NCBI GenBank assembly: GCA_030839005.1
Contig: JAUZEM010000042.1
Location: 1 to 8,759 of the forward strand
Direction: 5' to 3'
Source of the DNA: Actinomycetota bacterium
Lineage (GTDB): Bacteria > Actinomycetota > Acidimicrobiia > IMCC26256 > PALSA-610
Length of the DNA: 8,759 bases
Positions within the stretch are counted from its first letter, which is position 1, and every line of letters starts with the position of its first letter. The notes below the pieces were generated by a model. That model was not told the DNA's origin and made no database searches. It saw only the letters and a list, made by a program, of their open reading frames with translations. A program made the translations under genes and the position numbers. Positions 1 to 6,169 of this stretch are shown piece after piece.

Positions 1-47
1 CATCGACCCGATCGAGAACACACCGGGGATGAGGGCACGATGTCGGT

Positions 48-512
48 GTGCAGATCCGAATCGAGGCCGCCGACTTCCCTGGACGTTCCTGCGGTCCAAG
101 CCCTGACTCCCCGGGCGGCTACCACAACATCCACGTCGGTATCGAGCGCCTCAATCGACGAGACGAACTGCTCGATCTCGTCCCGGGCGACGGGCCCGCC
201 GCGGTCTGGACCTTGGACTGCACCGTCGTCATGTCGGCCGCCGGTGTCGACCTCAAGGGTCCGTACATTCAGGGTCCACCTGGCCGCCGGTTCATCTACC
301 TCTCCTGGGGCACCGTGGACGACGCCGACGCGTTCACGCTCTTCCGACGGGCGAAGCTGTGGCTCGATTCGATCCCGCCGGACGTGCGCGACCTGGCCTT
401 GGACCTGGGTGCGCTGGTCGGGAGGCTCAGCTTGACCGATCGCAAGGGCAACCCCTTGTGCGCGGCGGTGCGACCTCCCTTGATCGAATGGTCTGCCGCG
501 CGCCCGACATGA
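48..512 (+). CDS. DUF5990 family protein
   Basis: A 154-residue soluble protein that I recognise as DUF5990, a family of unknown function common in actinobacteria and some other bacteria. The family signature is visible in order: an N-terminal beta strand MQIRIEAADFPGRSC (1-15), HNIHVGIER (26-34), LVPGD (44-48), a strand around VWTLDCTVV (53-61), then the diagnostic run DLKGPYIQG (68-76) and RFIYLSWGTV (81-90), followed by FRRAKLWLDSIP (99-110). I see no signal peptide or membrane segment, so it is probably cytoplasmic. I chose the GTG start at 48 because the family begins directly with this strand; a GAGGG at 31-35 lies upstream at a usable though long spacing. The ATG at 40 is out of frame. 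The C-terminal tail after about residue 130 is variable in the family as I recall it. No catalytic residues can be named. The decayed gene that follows starts within 20 bp, so the two may once have been co-transcribed. Confidence 0.85.
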   Translation: MQIRIEAADFPGRSCGPSPDSPGGYHNIHVGIERLNRRDELLDLVPGDGPAAVWTLDCTVVMSAAGVDLKGPYIQGPPGRRFIYLSWGTVDDADAFTLFRRAKLWLDSIPPDVRDLALDLGALVGRLSLTDRKGNPLCAAVRPPLIEWSAARPT

Positions 513-528
513 ACGTCGGCCGTCGCCC

Positions 529-1061
529 TTGTCGTGGATGTGTCACAGCGACTCCCGCCGTCGAAACACTGGCGACGCCGACACTTCAGGCTCGTTCCTC
601 CGTGATGGGTACCTGATCATCATGTTGCGCGGCAACGAACACTTCGTGCATTGGGACTGGATCAACGACGGCAAGGTGCTCGACCCGACCCGGCCGGAGT
701 CGCTCGTGTACAAGGTCGAGCCCGACGGGCGCCGGATCCTCGAGGCGGCGATGTTCATCTTGCCCGCGGGCTACACCCTGTCCACCACGCCCGATGTCAG
801 GGGCCGCTCACGCAGTTCCACATCCATACGGTGTTGTGCTTCGACCGGTCCGCGGTTCCGAGGTTTCATCGTCCTGCCCGCGCCGACGGGACGTGTCCGC
901 CGCCGTTCGTGAAGCGGTTGACGACGCCGATGGTCCACGTCTGGATTCGCCCGAACCGCTGCGGGCCGTTCGCTCCGATCGGCGGGTTCGCGAATGGCAC
1001 GGTCAGACCCGGCGAGCGAATCCTCTGTGACCGCCGGCACGGCAGTCCCGCTGACATCTGA
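529..1061 (+). pseudogene. Frameshifted remnant of a conserved, probably secreted actinobacterial protein of unknown function
   Basis: Two overlapping frames carry consecutive pieces of one recognisable protein. The first frame (from a possible TTG at 529) gives EHFVHWDWINDGKVLDPTRP, then ESLVYKVEPDGRR and FILPAGYTLSTTPDV, and drifts into nonsense after about 800. The second frame continues with GPLTQFHIH, CFD, DGTCPPPFVKR, MVHVWIRPNRCGPFAPIGG and ends PGERILCD...HG at a TGA at 1061. The order, the HIH pair and the CGPFA and LCD..HG ends match an actinobacterial family I know only as hypothetical, whose members have the form 'EHYVNW..DDG..LDP.RPESLVY ... GGPLTQWHIH..LCF ... CGPFA'. Adding one G to the four-G run at 800-803 joins the frames exactly (D-V-R-G-P-L-T-Q-F-H-I-H). 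As I recall, intact members have a longer N-terminus with an export signal; only about 90 bp separates the first conserved block from the DUF5990 stop. The stretch 846-890 reads more family-like in the first frame, so a compensated pair of indels there is possible. A sequencing error in the G run is the alternative to true decay. Confidence 0.72.
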
Positions 1062-1083
1062 ACGCGTTGCGGTCAACGGTCGG

Positions 1084-1449
1084 TCATGCGTTCTCGCCGG
1101 TTCCGGCACCGTAGGGATTGTCGATGATGTAGAGCCACGTGCCGTCCGGTTGCCGACGCGCCACCTCGGCGGTGCTTGCCGAGGCTTTCGCTTGCTCCGA
1201 AGCGAAGGACCAATGGTTGCTCAGTAGTGCGATATCTCCTATCGCCACGGCGAAGCGCGTGGTCATCGTGATGCGCCCACCGAGTCCGATGAAGCCTGCC
1301 CAGATCTCACGTATCGCTTCCCGTCCGATCGCGACGGAACCGTCTGGGTTGACCATTCGTGCGTGTGGTTCGTAGTGGGCAGCCAAGGCATCGGCGTCGC
1401 GCGCATTGAAGGCTGCCTCGACTCGCTCGTGGATATCACCAGGTTCCAT
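1084..1449 (-). CDS. SnoaL-like / YybH family protein (NTF2-like fold)
   Basis: A 121-residue protein of the NTF2-like superfamily (SnoaL-like, DUF4440/YybH type). Visible hallmarks are the opening helix IHERVEAAFNARDADALAAHY (6-26), the turn MVNPDGSVAIGREAIREIW (32-50), in which a GREAI helix follows the first strand, then the strands TMTTRFAVAIGDIALLSNHW (61-80), TAEVARRQPDGTWLYIIDNP (93-112) and a short tail. Members form small alpha+beta barrels with a hydrophobic pocket and include isomerases, cyclases and many uncharacterised stress-related proteins, so no substrate can be given. The open frame extends upstream to 1647, but that part is Arg/Pro-rich without family similarity; the family starts at the Met at 1449, preceded by a purine-rich GGAACGAGAG. 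It has no signal peptide. It converges on the pseudogene, with 22 bp between the ends. A 15-bp palindrome lies 48 bp upstream of the start. Confidence 0.8.
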   Translation of the reverse strand: MEPGDIHERVEAAFNARDADALAAHYEPHARMVNPDGSVAIGREAIREIWAGFIGLGGRITMTTRFAVAIGDIALLSNHWSFASEQAKASASTAEVARRQPDGTWLYIIDNPYGAGTGENA

Positions 1450-1496
1450 GCGGCACTCTCGTTCCGGGTCGTGACGACCGCGAAGTAGGAGTAACG

Positions 1497-1511
1497 CTGT
1501 ACGCGATACAG
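1497..1511. promoter_or_regulatory. 15-bp palindrome CTGTA-N5-TACAG upstream of the SnoaL-like gene
   Basis: The plus strand reads CTGTA CGCGA TACAG: perfect 5-bp arms around a 5-nt spacer. It ends 48 bp before the SnoaL-like start (1449), in otherwise gene-free DNA, a typical place for a dimeric repressor or activator operator. It resembles the CTGT...ACAG arms of gamma-proteobacterial LexA boxes, but the spacing is one base short and the actinobacterial LexA box is different, so I do not call it an SOS box. The regulator is unknown. Confidence 0.3.
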
Positions 1512-1880
1512 AGTGCCCGCTCGGCTGTGCCTCGGTCGAGTGCCGGCAGACTCGCGAGCAGCTCGGCGCTCGCCTGGTTTTGTCCGCGTTGCCCATGTCC
1601 TTCGTGGGTCCGTGAGGCTTGCGTCGGGGTTCACCGCAGGCGCACAATCATGCGTATGAGGCCCGAGCGAAAGCGTCCCAACACGCGCGCGACGGCTCGT
1701 AACTCGGCGCGGGAGGTCCGCGACGAACGGGTCGGCTTGCGAGCCGAGAAGTCCGAAAGCTTCCTTCGAAAGCTGCTTCGGTCTCCACCGCGACGCTCCA
1801 GCGGCGATCCCGGCTGACTCGTCCTGGCAGTGGCGAGCTTTCCCGGTCAAGTGTTCGGGGCGGCGGCGCACGATGACATC

Positions 1881-1893
1881 GCTCGTCGCGAGC
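1881..1893 (-). terminator. Possible hairpin terminator after the UnbU-like gene
   Basis: GCTCG-TCG-CGAGC forms a 5-bp GC-rich stem with a 3-nt loop, 7 bp beyond the stop codon at 1901-1903. An outer inverted pair, ATGAC (1873-1877) and GTCAT (1900-1904), flanks it but is separated from the inner stem by unpaired bases. No T tract follows, so this is only a candidate terminator or mRNA 3'-end structure. Confidence 0.25.
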
Positions 1894-1900
1894 ACAGTGG

Positions 1901-3523
1901 TCATGTTGCGGTGACGCAGCTCGCAGTGCGGGGATCGGCACGGTATCCGCAGATGAGCCAGTAGCCGCCGCGTTGCGAGACGACGAAGGTGTTCCGAAAC
2001 GGGGTGGTGTGTGCGAACATCTGACGAGGATGAGCGGATCGCGTGAGTGTTGTTTCGCGTCGCTCACCTTGGAGTGTGACGTCGATCTCGGGCGATCTCT
2101 GGCCGGTCGCGCGCTTGGTCGCGGTCACAGTCGCATTGTCGAAGTGGTATGTCGACACGATCAGCGGCCCGGCAGTCGCGCAGATTGTCGAGATGAGGCT
2201 GTCGCGCCAAGGCGAGCGCGCAACGTCTCCTGCGAGTTCGGGTCGGTGATGCTCGATCGCGTCTGCGCCGATCGCCAGGTCGTCGATCACGTCGCGCACG
2301 ATCTTCTTGGCCGACTGGGTGCTGATCGAGGTCGCAACGTTGATCGCGTTCGTCACACGCACGGCGGGCAGTGGTTGGGCTCGGACGGTTGGTCGTGCCG
2401 GCGCGACCGAAGCCGCGCCGCGGTTCGTACAGCCGGTCGGTGCGAGACCCGACGCAGACGTGACGTTCGATGTGCGCGCGGATGCGCCCGCCCCAACGAC
2501 GATCGCCGAATACGCCGTCGCGATGACCACTGCAGTCGCAACGCGCTGCACACGTCGTCTTCGGCTGGGGGAGCGGGAGGCGGGCCGGTCGAACCCGAAC
2601 CAGATCGCGAGTCGGTCGGTGTCTGAGCCGGGTATGGGTGAGAGCCGCTCGAGGAGTGGTCGGGCCGCGCAGACCAACGCGAGCGATCCGAGGAGCGCGA
2701 CCTTGGTCGCGAACTCGGTTCGTTGCGGCGCAGCGAGCATGACGAAAACCAACCCGATCGCGGCACCGTACGCGATGCGGGCCTTGCGTCCACGAGGGAC
2801 GGTCTTGGGATCGGTGATCATGAAGAACATGAACACCAGCACCTCGGGTGAGGTCACCAGTACGGTCCAGAAGTACTGATCGCATACCGGACCGACGTGC
2901 CATCGGGCGGTGATGCAGTGCCCGCGGGCGGCGAGCACGCTCAGCGCCGCCGCGTACGCGAGCCAGAAGCTCGCGACGACTCCGAACATGCTCACCCGCC
3001 AGGCCAAGAACAAGCCACCGACGACGATGACGGTCAACGCGAGGGTGAGCGCGACGCCAGGTCGCACCCACCAGAAGTCGAGCGGATCGGCGCGTCGGCT
3101 CCCCAACACCAAGAAGCCCAGCAGCAGACCGAAGTTCGAAGGATTGAACAGCGGCCGTCCACCCACCCGGATCAGATACTTCGACAACAACGAGACGACT
3201 CCAACCGCGGCGAAGATCCACCCCCCACGCACACTCCACCAATCACCGTGCTGGGTTCCGGGAACCCGCAACACGAACGCGACGCCGTTCCCGGTCAGCA
3301 GTGCGCTCGACGGCCATGCGATCACCTGGTGACGCCAAGCGGTGATCCCGAACTCCATCAGCGCGCACGTCACGACGCCGATCAGGATCTGCGCGATCGA
3401 GATGTCAAAGTGCAAGACGGTCTGGCCGAGGACCTGAAGTGACACCACCACCAGAGCAACGTGCAGCCGAGGATCTCGAATGTCAGGACCGACGAGCGGA
3501 TACTCCCGACCGCCCAGCCTCAT
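1901..3523 (-). CDS. Multi-pass membrane protein of the NQR2/RnfD/UnbU-like family with a C-terminal extracytoplasmic domain
   Basis: A 540-residue protein. Residues 1-20 include DIRDPRLH; about ten hydrophobic segments follow between residues 22 and 290. Motifs are NPSNFG (127-132), at the place of the NP..F/G motif of NqrB/RnfD, and SPEVLVFMFFMITDPKTVPR (225-244), which corresponds to the MATDP-type segment of that family. The closest relative I can name is UnbU, found in enediyne gene clusters and also outside them, often near CRTAC1/UnbV-like genes. NqrB and RnfD are flavin-carrying subunits of ion-pumping redox complexes, but the SGAT flavin-attachment motif is not visible here. After a basic stretch (317-327) and a last membrane span (328-346) comes a soluble domain of about 190 residues, probably outside the membrane, with the strands LIVSTYHFDNATVTAT (454-469) and RNTFVVSQRGGYWLICGY (510-527). 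ATG 3523 is the first start after the VOC stop; it has no clear ribosome site. It lies 40 bp after the VOC gene and is likely co-transcribed with it. Membrane location is clear; function is not. Confidence 0.75.
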   Translation of the reverse strand: MRLGGREYPLVGPDIRDPRLHVALVVVSLQVLGQTVLHFDISIAQILIGVVTCALMEFGITAWRHQVIAWPSSALLTGNGVAFVLRVPGTQHGDWWSVRGGWIFAAVGVVSLLSKYLIRVGGRPLFNPSNFGLLLGFLVLGSRRADPLDFWWVRPGVALTLALTVIVVGGLFLAWRVSMFGVVASFWLAYAAALSVLAARGHCITARWHVGPVCDQYFWTVLVTSPEVLVFMFFMITDPKTVPRGRKARIAYGAAIGLVFVMLAAPQRTEFATKVALLGSLALVCAARPLLERLSPIPGSDTDRLAIWFGFDRPASRSPSRRRRVQRVATAVVIATAYSAIVVGAGASARTSNVTSASGLAPTGCTNRGAASVAPARPTVRAQPLPAVRVTNAINVATSISTQSAKKIVRDVIDDLAIGADAIEHHRPELAGDVARSPWRDSLISTICATAGPLIVSTYHFDNATVTATKRATGQRSPEIDVTLQGERRETTLTRSAHPRQMFAHTTPFRNTFVVSQRGGYWLICGYRADPRTASCVTAT

Positions 3524-3563
3524 CGCACGCAGCGCATGATGTCGTCGGGGCCGCCCGTGTTTG

Positions 3564-3992
3564 CTACGGATGCATGTCCTCCGGAGCGACGTCGCGCACA
3601 TGCTGGGCGAAAGACCACTGGTGACCTTCGGGGTCTTCTGCCCCGTACGTGCGGTCGCCGTAGAACTGGTCGGCAGGCTCGTTGAGGATGCGGGCGCCCG
3701 CCGCCTTGGCAACCGCGTGGTGCTTGTCCACGTCGTCGACGTACACGTAGACCATCTGGGTCGCGCCACCCCTGCGTTTCGGATTCTGGTAGTCCGGCCC
3801 GGGGTGGCCCATCATCACGACGCCGTCGGCCAGGCCGACCTCGGCGTGGTTGGCTTTGCCATCCGGGCCTTTCATGCGGACCTGCTCCGTGAAGCCGAAT
3901 GCCTCGATGAGCCAGTCGAGCGCGGCATCGACGTCCTCGTACAGCAGGTACGGCGTGATGCGGGGGAAGCCTTCGGGTGGGTTCTGAGCCAT
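3564..3992 (-). CDS. VOC (glyoxalase/bleomycin-resistance/dioxygenase fold) family protein
   Basis: A 142-residue protein of the vicinal oxygen chelate superfamily, nearest to the PhnB-like/glyoxalase-like branch. Two beta-alpha-beta-beta-beta modules are visible: RITPYLLYEDVDAALDWLIE (11-30) with AFGFTE and NHAEVGLADGVVMMG (48-62), then MVYVYVDDVDKHHAVAKAAG (80-99), with YGDRTYGAEDPEGHQWSFAQ (111-130) near the end. The YGDR and DPEGHQWSF pattern is typical of the family; His49 and Glu51 are plausible metal-site positions, but metal binding and substrate are unproven. It has no signal peptide and is probably cytosolic. The open frame continues upstream, but a near-perfect AGGAGGT at 3998-4004, 5 nt from the ATG at 3992, fixes the start. 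It lies 91 bp after the GH13 gene and 40 bp before the membrane-protein gene, all on the minus strand. Confidence 0.88.
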   Translation of the reverse strand: MAQNPPEGFPRITPYLLYEDVDAALDWLIEAFGFTEQVRMKGPDGKANHAEVGLADGVVMMGHPGPDYQNPKRRGGATQMVYVYVDDVDKHHAVAKAAGARILNEPADQFYGDRTYGAEDPEGHQWSFAQHVRDVAPEDMHP

Positions 3993-3997
3993 GGTCG

Positions 3998-4004
3998 ACC
4001 TCCT
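3998..4004 (-). promoter_or_regulatory. Strong ribosome binding site of the VOC gene
   Basis: AGGAGGT on the minus strand, 5 nt before the ATG at 3992. It decides between this start and the Met 13 codons upstream, which lacks such a site, and predicts efficient translation. Confidence 0.8.
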
Positions 4005-4083
4005 GAGATGTTCGTCCGGGTATTTGACCACCCGCGGAGACCGACAGTCATGCGCGAGCGAGCGGTCGACCCGCGCGATCCGC

Positions 4084-5637
4084 TCATGGGCGCATGGCGC
4101 CGATCAGATAGGCGTACGGAGCAAGGGTGAGATCGAGAGAGTGATTCGTGATCCGATACGTTCGACCCGAGCCCAGGTCGGCGACGGTCCCGCCCGGCGA
4201 TTGACCGGATGGCAAGGTCACGGTCGTGGTCCTGCGTTGCGAAGACAGGTTCACCACGACCACGACGCGCTCGTCGGCGCTGGTTCGCAGATAGCTGACC
4301 ACGCTTCCGGCTTCGCTGGTGGCGCACCAGGTTGTTGTGCCGTGAGCAAGGGTCGGATGTGCGCGCCGCAGCGTCAACAAGTTCTTGAAGACTTGTGAAT
4401 CTTCGGGATGTCGTGGTCGCATCCAATCGATGTATTGCTGTGTGAACAGGCTCGTCGGGTTCGTGTCACCGATCTCCTGGCCATTGAAGATGAAGGGGAT
4501 TCCGTCGATGGTGAAACTCACGGCCATGGCAGCAAGCATCCCTGCGTTTCCGCCCGCGAGCGCGGCCGCTCTCGGCCGCTGGTCATGATTGTCGACGCCG
4601 CGGTATAACACCGTCCCCGCCGGCGCGGACTTGGTCAGCTGGTCCGGGAGTCTCCACGCCTGCTGCAGCAGCGCCGCCGAGTCCGTTCCCTTGATGACCC
4701 GACGCAACGCGCTCATGTAGTCGACTCCGTAGATCGCGTCGAATGCGTAGATCTGGTCGTATCGCTCACCCGGTCGGAAGCCCGGGCCGGAGTAGGTGCC
4801 GGCGTACTCGCCGAGCTGGTCGCCGATCTCGCCGATCATGAGCCAGCTCGGCTTCACCCGCTTCAGCTCATTGTTGAGCGTCGCCCAGAACGAGACCGGA
4901 ACCGCTGTCGCCAGGTCGGCTCGACAACCGTCGAACCCGACCGACCGCGCCCAGAACTCCGTCATGTCGATCATGTACGAACGCAGCGCGGGAATGTCGT
5001 AGTCGAGTTCGGCGAAGCCGAATTGGTTCCTTACGAGGCGACCGCCGCGATTGCGTCGATAGAAATCGGGATGTTGGGAGACCAAAACGCTGTCGGGCTC
5101 GGTGCTGTGATCGACGCAGTCCATGAGCACTTGCAGGCCGAGCCCGTGGGCCCGCTCGATGTAGCGCTTCAACGCCGCGATGCCCCGCTGACGCGCCCCT
5201 GCGTCGCTGCCGCGCACGCCCGAATATCCCGGATTGACTGCATAGAAGTCCCGGACGCTGTAGGTCGCACCGACCGTAGTGTCTTGTCCGAACGGGTGTA
5301 TCGGAGAAAGTTGGATCGCCGTCACGCCCATTGCTGCGATGTCCTTCAGATGAGCACCGGCATTGGCGAAAACGTCGGACGAATCCTGACCATCGTCCGT
5401 GTTTCGCGCGTAGTAGTTGAGCCACACCTGATACACGACGAGTCGTGACGTGTCGAGCCGCTGCCGCGCCGGGAGGCTTGGCCGCGTCGGAGTCACGTCG
5501 TTTCCGGCGCCGCGCGCGGACGACCCAGACGAGCACGCGGCAAGGCCGACCACCAAGAGCGAGACCAACGTCACTCGCGCGCAGTGCAGGCGGCATGCAA
5601 ACGCGAAAGGTCGGGGGAGGTGGGATCGCTCGGTCAC
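4084..5637 (-). CDS. Secreted alpha-amylase family (GH13) lipoprotein
   Basis: A 517-residue GH13 glycosidase, predicted to hydrolyse or transfer alpha-glucosidic bonds outside the cell. A basic N-terminus and hydrophobic span end in the lipobox LAAC (32-35), so Cys35 should be lipidated and the enzyme anchored on the outer face of the membrane. The (beta/alpha)8 barrel runs from about 65 to 425: MGVTAIQLSPIHPFG (103-117), YSVRDFYAVNP (126-136), region I DCVDHS (173-178), region II GFDGCRADLA (234-243) with nucleophile Asp241 and Arg239, region III IGEIGD (268-273) with acid/base Glu270, and region IV VDNHD (348-352) with Asp352. A C-terminal beta domain (about 435-517) follows. The catalytic triad is intact, but the His-bearing part of region I differs from the usual N-H. 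Start: GTG at 5637, with AAAGGAAG (5647-5654) 9 nt upstream. Relatives act on maltooligosaccharides or similar glucans; the exact substrate is open. A GH15 gene lies nearby. Confidence 0.9.
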   Translation of the reverse strand: MTERSHLPRPFAFACRLHCARVTLVSLLVVGLAACSSGSSARGAGNDVTPTRPSLPARQRLDTSRLVVYQVWLNYYARNTDDGQDSSDVFANAGAHLKDIAAMGVTAIQLSPIHPFGQDTTVGATYSVRDFYAVNPGYSGVRGSDAGARQRGIAALKRYIERAHGLGLQVLMDCVDHSTEPDSVLVSQHPDFYRRNRGGRLVRNQFGFAELDYDIPALRSYMIDMTEFWARSVGFDGCRADLATAVPVSFWATLNNELKRVKPSWLMIGEIGDQLGEYAGTYSGPGFRPGERYDQIYAFDAIYGVDYMSALRRVIKGTDSAALLQQAWRLPDQLTKSAPAGTVLYRGVDNHDQRPRAAALAGGNAGMLAAMAVSFTIDGIPFIFNGQEIGDTNPTSLFTQQYIDWMRPRHPEDSQVFKNLLTLRRAHPTLAHGTTTWCATSEAGSVVSYLRTSADERVVVVVNLSSQRRTTTVTLPSGQSPGGTVADLGSGRTYRITNHSLDLTLAPYAYLIGAMRP

Positions 5638-5811
5638 ACCCGAGAACTTCCTTTGGAACGATACGTGGGCGTTGGCACCACCCGGCCGCCTCGTGAACCT
5701 CCCCGCGACTTTGGCGCGTGCGAACCACGAACTTACCCACTAGGACGCTCTCGCTCTGGCGCGGTTGCGGCGAGTCGGGGCGACGCGCGCCGCCACCGCA
5801 GTCCGTTCTCA

Positions 5812-5840
5812 TTGGACGCGCGACGGCGCGAGACTGGATT
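5812..5840 (+). promoter_or_regulatory. Candidate promoter of the small exported-protein gene
   Basis: TTGGAC (5812-5817) and TGGATT (5835-5840) are separated by 17 bp, the standard spacing of a housekeeping sigma factor. The -10 element is a poor match (it lacks the A at position 2). Transcription would start near 5847, just ahead of the GAGGAGGT ribosome site, giving a very short leader. Confidence 0.25.
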
Positions 5841-5850
5841 CGACGCAGTC

Positions 5851-5858
5851 GAGGAGGT
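5851..5858 (+). promoter_or_regulatory. Strong ribosome binding site GAGGAGGT
   Basis: GAGGAGGT lies 5 nt before the ATG at 5864. It sets the start of the small exported protein here rather than at the in-frame GTG/ATG-type codons up to 33 codons upstream, whose translation is Arg-rich and unlike a signal peptide. Confidence 0.75.
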
Positions 5859-5863
5859 CAGCC

Positions 5864-6139
5864 ATGGCCGTCGCCCGCTCCGTCCTCCGAGTGATCGCGG
5901 TCGCCGCTTTGATCATCGGGACCGTCGTGATCGTCATCGGTGCCGTCGCGACACCCGCCGCGTCGACGACAACTCCGATCGGACCGAAGCAGCACTACAT
6001 CGGTCTCGTCAACGCCAAACCCACCAGCGCCGTCATCTACGTCGTCTGTCCTGGCCCTGCCGCGGGACGGACCGGCCCTCCGGCCGGAAGGCACGACGAA
6101 TACGACGACGCGCCGCGGTCCCAGTCGTTGCACGAGTAA
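5864..6139 (+). CDS. Small exported or membrane-anchored protein of unknown function
   Basis: A 91-residue protein. Residues 1-31 form a short basic start and a long hydrophobic span (VLRVIAVAALIIGTVVIVIG, about 7-26) followed by a Thr/Ala/Ser-rich stretch, as in a signal peptide or single N-terminal anchor. The mature part contains HYIGLVNAKPTSAVIYVVCP and GPAAGRTGPPAG. This 'GLVN..T..AVI.VVCPGP...G.TG.P' pattern recalls small exported actinobacterial proteins annotated only as hypothetical. The single Cys lies in VVCPGP. The last residues after PPAG turn abruptly polar (RHDEYDD) and the protein ends sooner than I would expect, so a frameshift near 6090 that replaced the original C-terminus is possible. 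The strong ribosome site argues that it is expressed. It diverges from the GH13 lipoprotein gene and converges on the GH15 gene. Confidence 0.65.
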   Translation: MAVARSVLRVIAVAALIIGTVVIVIGAVATPAASTTTPIGPKQHYIGLVNAKPTSAVIYVVCPGPAAGRTGPPAGRHDEYDDAPRSQSLHE

Positions 6140-6145
6140 TGCCGC

Positions 6146-6158
6146 GGACGGTCCGTCC
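6146..6158. terminator. Small stem-loop between convergent genes
   Basis: GGACG-GTC-CGTCC forms a 5-bp GC stem with a 3-nt loop in the 30-bp gap between the stop of the small exported protein (6139) and the stop of the GH15 gene (6170). The position suits a shared terminator for converging transcripts, but the stem is short and there is no T tract. Confidence 0.25.
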
Positions 6159-6169
6159 TCCCGCCTCAC

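Larger units (their letters stand above)
1450..1900. other. Gene-free interval between the SnoaL-like gene and the membrane-protein gene
   Basis: About 450 bp between the start of the SnoaL-like gene and the stop of the UnbU-like gene. Open frames exist on both strands (for example 1527-1817 plus, and extensions of the flanking minus-strand frames), but their translations are Arg/Ser/Pro-rich, lack recognisable motifs and look like ordinary GC-rich shadow frames. The interval should hold the promoter of the minus-strand SnoaL-like gene (palindrome at 1497-1511) and the 3' end of the membrane-protein transcript (hairpin at 1881-1893). No tRNA, repeat or mobile element was seen. A degraded gene too diverged to recognise cannot be excluded. 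Confidence 0.6.
5638..5863. other. Divergent promoter region between the GH13 lipoprotein and the small exported protein
   Basis: 226 bp between two divergent starts, which must hold promoters for both. Visible elements are the GH13 ribosome site AAAGGAAG (5647-5654, minus) and a candidate promoter and strong ribosome site for the plus-strand gene, listed separately. Open frames crossing it lack family similarity. I found no convincing long inverted repeat that would mark a shared operator. Confidence 0.6.

Noticed and set aside
1..47. End of an upstream gene
   Set aside because: A TGA at 30-32 could end one, but too few codons are present to recognise any product.
40..435. Open frame starting at ATG 40 on the plus strand
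   Set aside because: It overlaps the DUF5990 gene in another frame and its Ser/Arg/Thr-rich translation has no family features; it is a shadow frame.
1497..1511. SOS (LexA) box
   Set aside because: The CTGT...ACAG arms have a 7-nt instead of an 8-nt spacer, and actinobacterial LexA boxes have a different sequence; kept only as an unidentified palindrome.
1527..1817. 96-residue plus-strand open frame in the gene-free interval
   Set aside because: Arg-rich, no recognisable motif and no ribosome site that I can see; typical of GC-rich noncoding frames.
2064..3242. 392-residue minus-strand open frame
   Set aside because: It lies inside the membrane-protein gene in another frame; its Arg-rich translation contrasts with the clear transmembrane segments of the real frame.
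4005..4083. Separate promoter for the VOC gene, including the GGTCGACC palindrome
   Set aside because: No convincing -35/-10 pair was found, and GGTCGACC is a short palindrome easily formed in GC-rich DNA.
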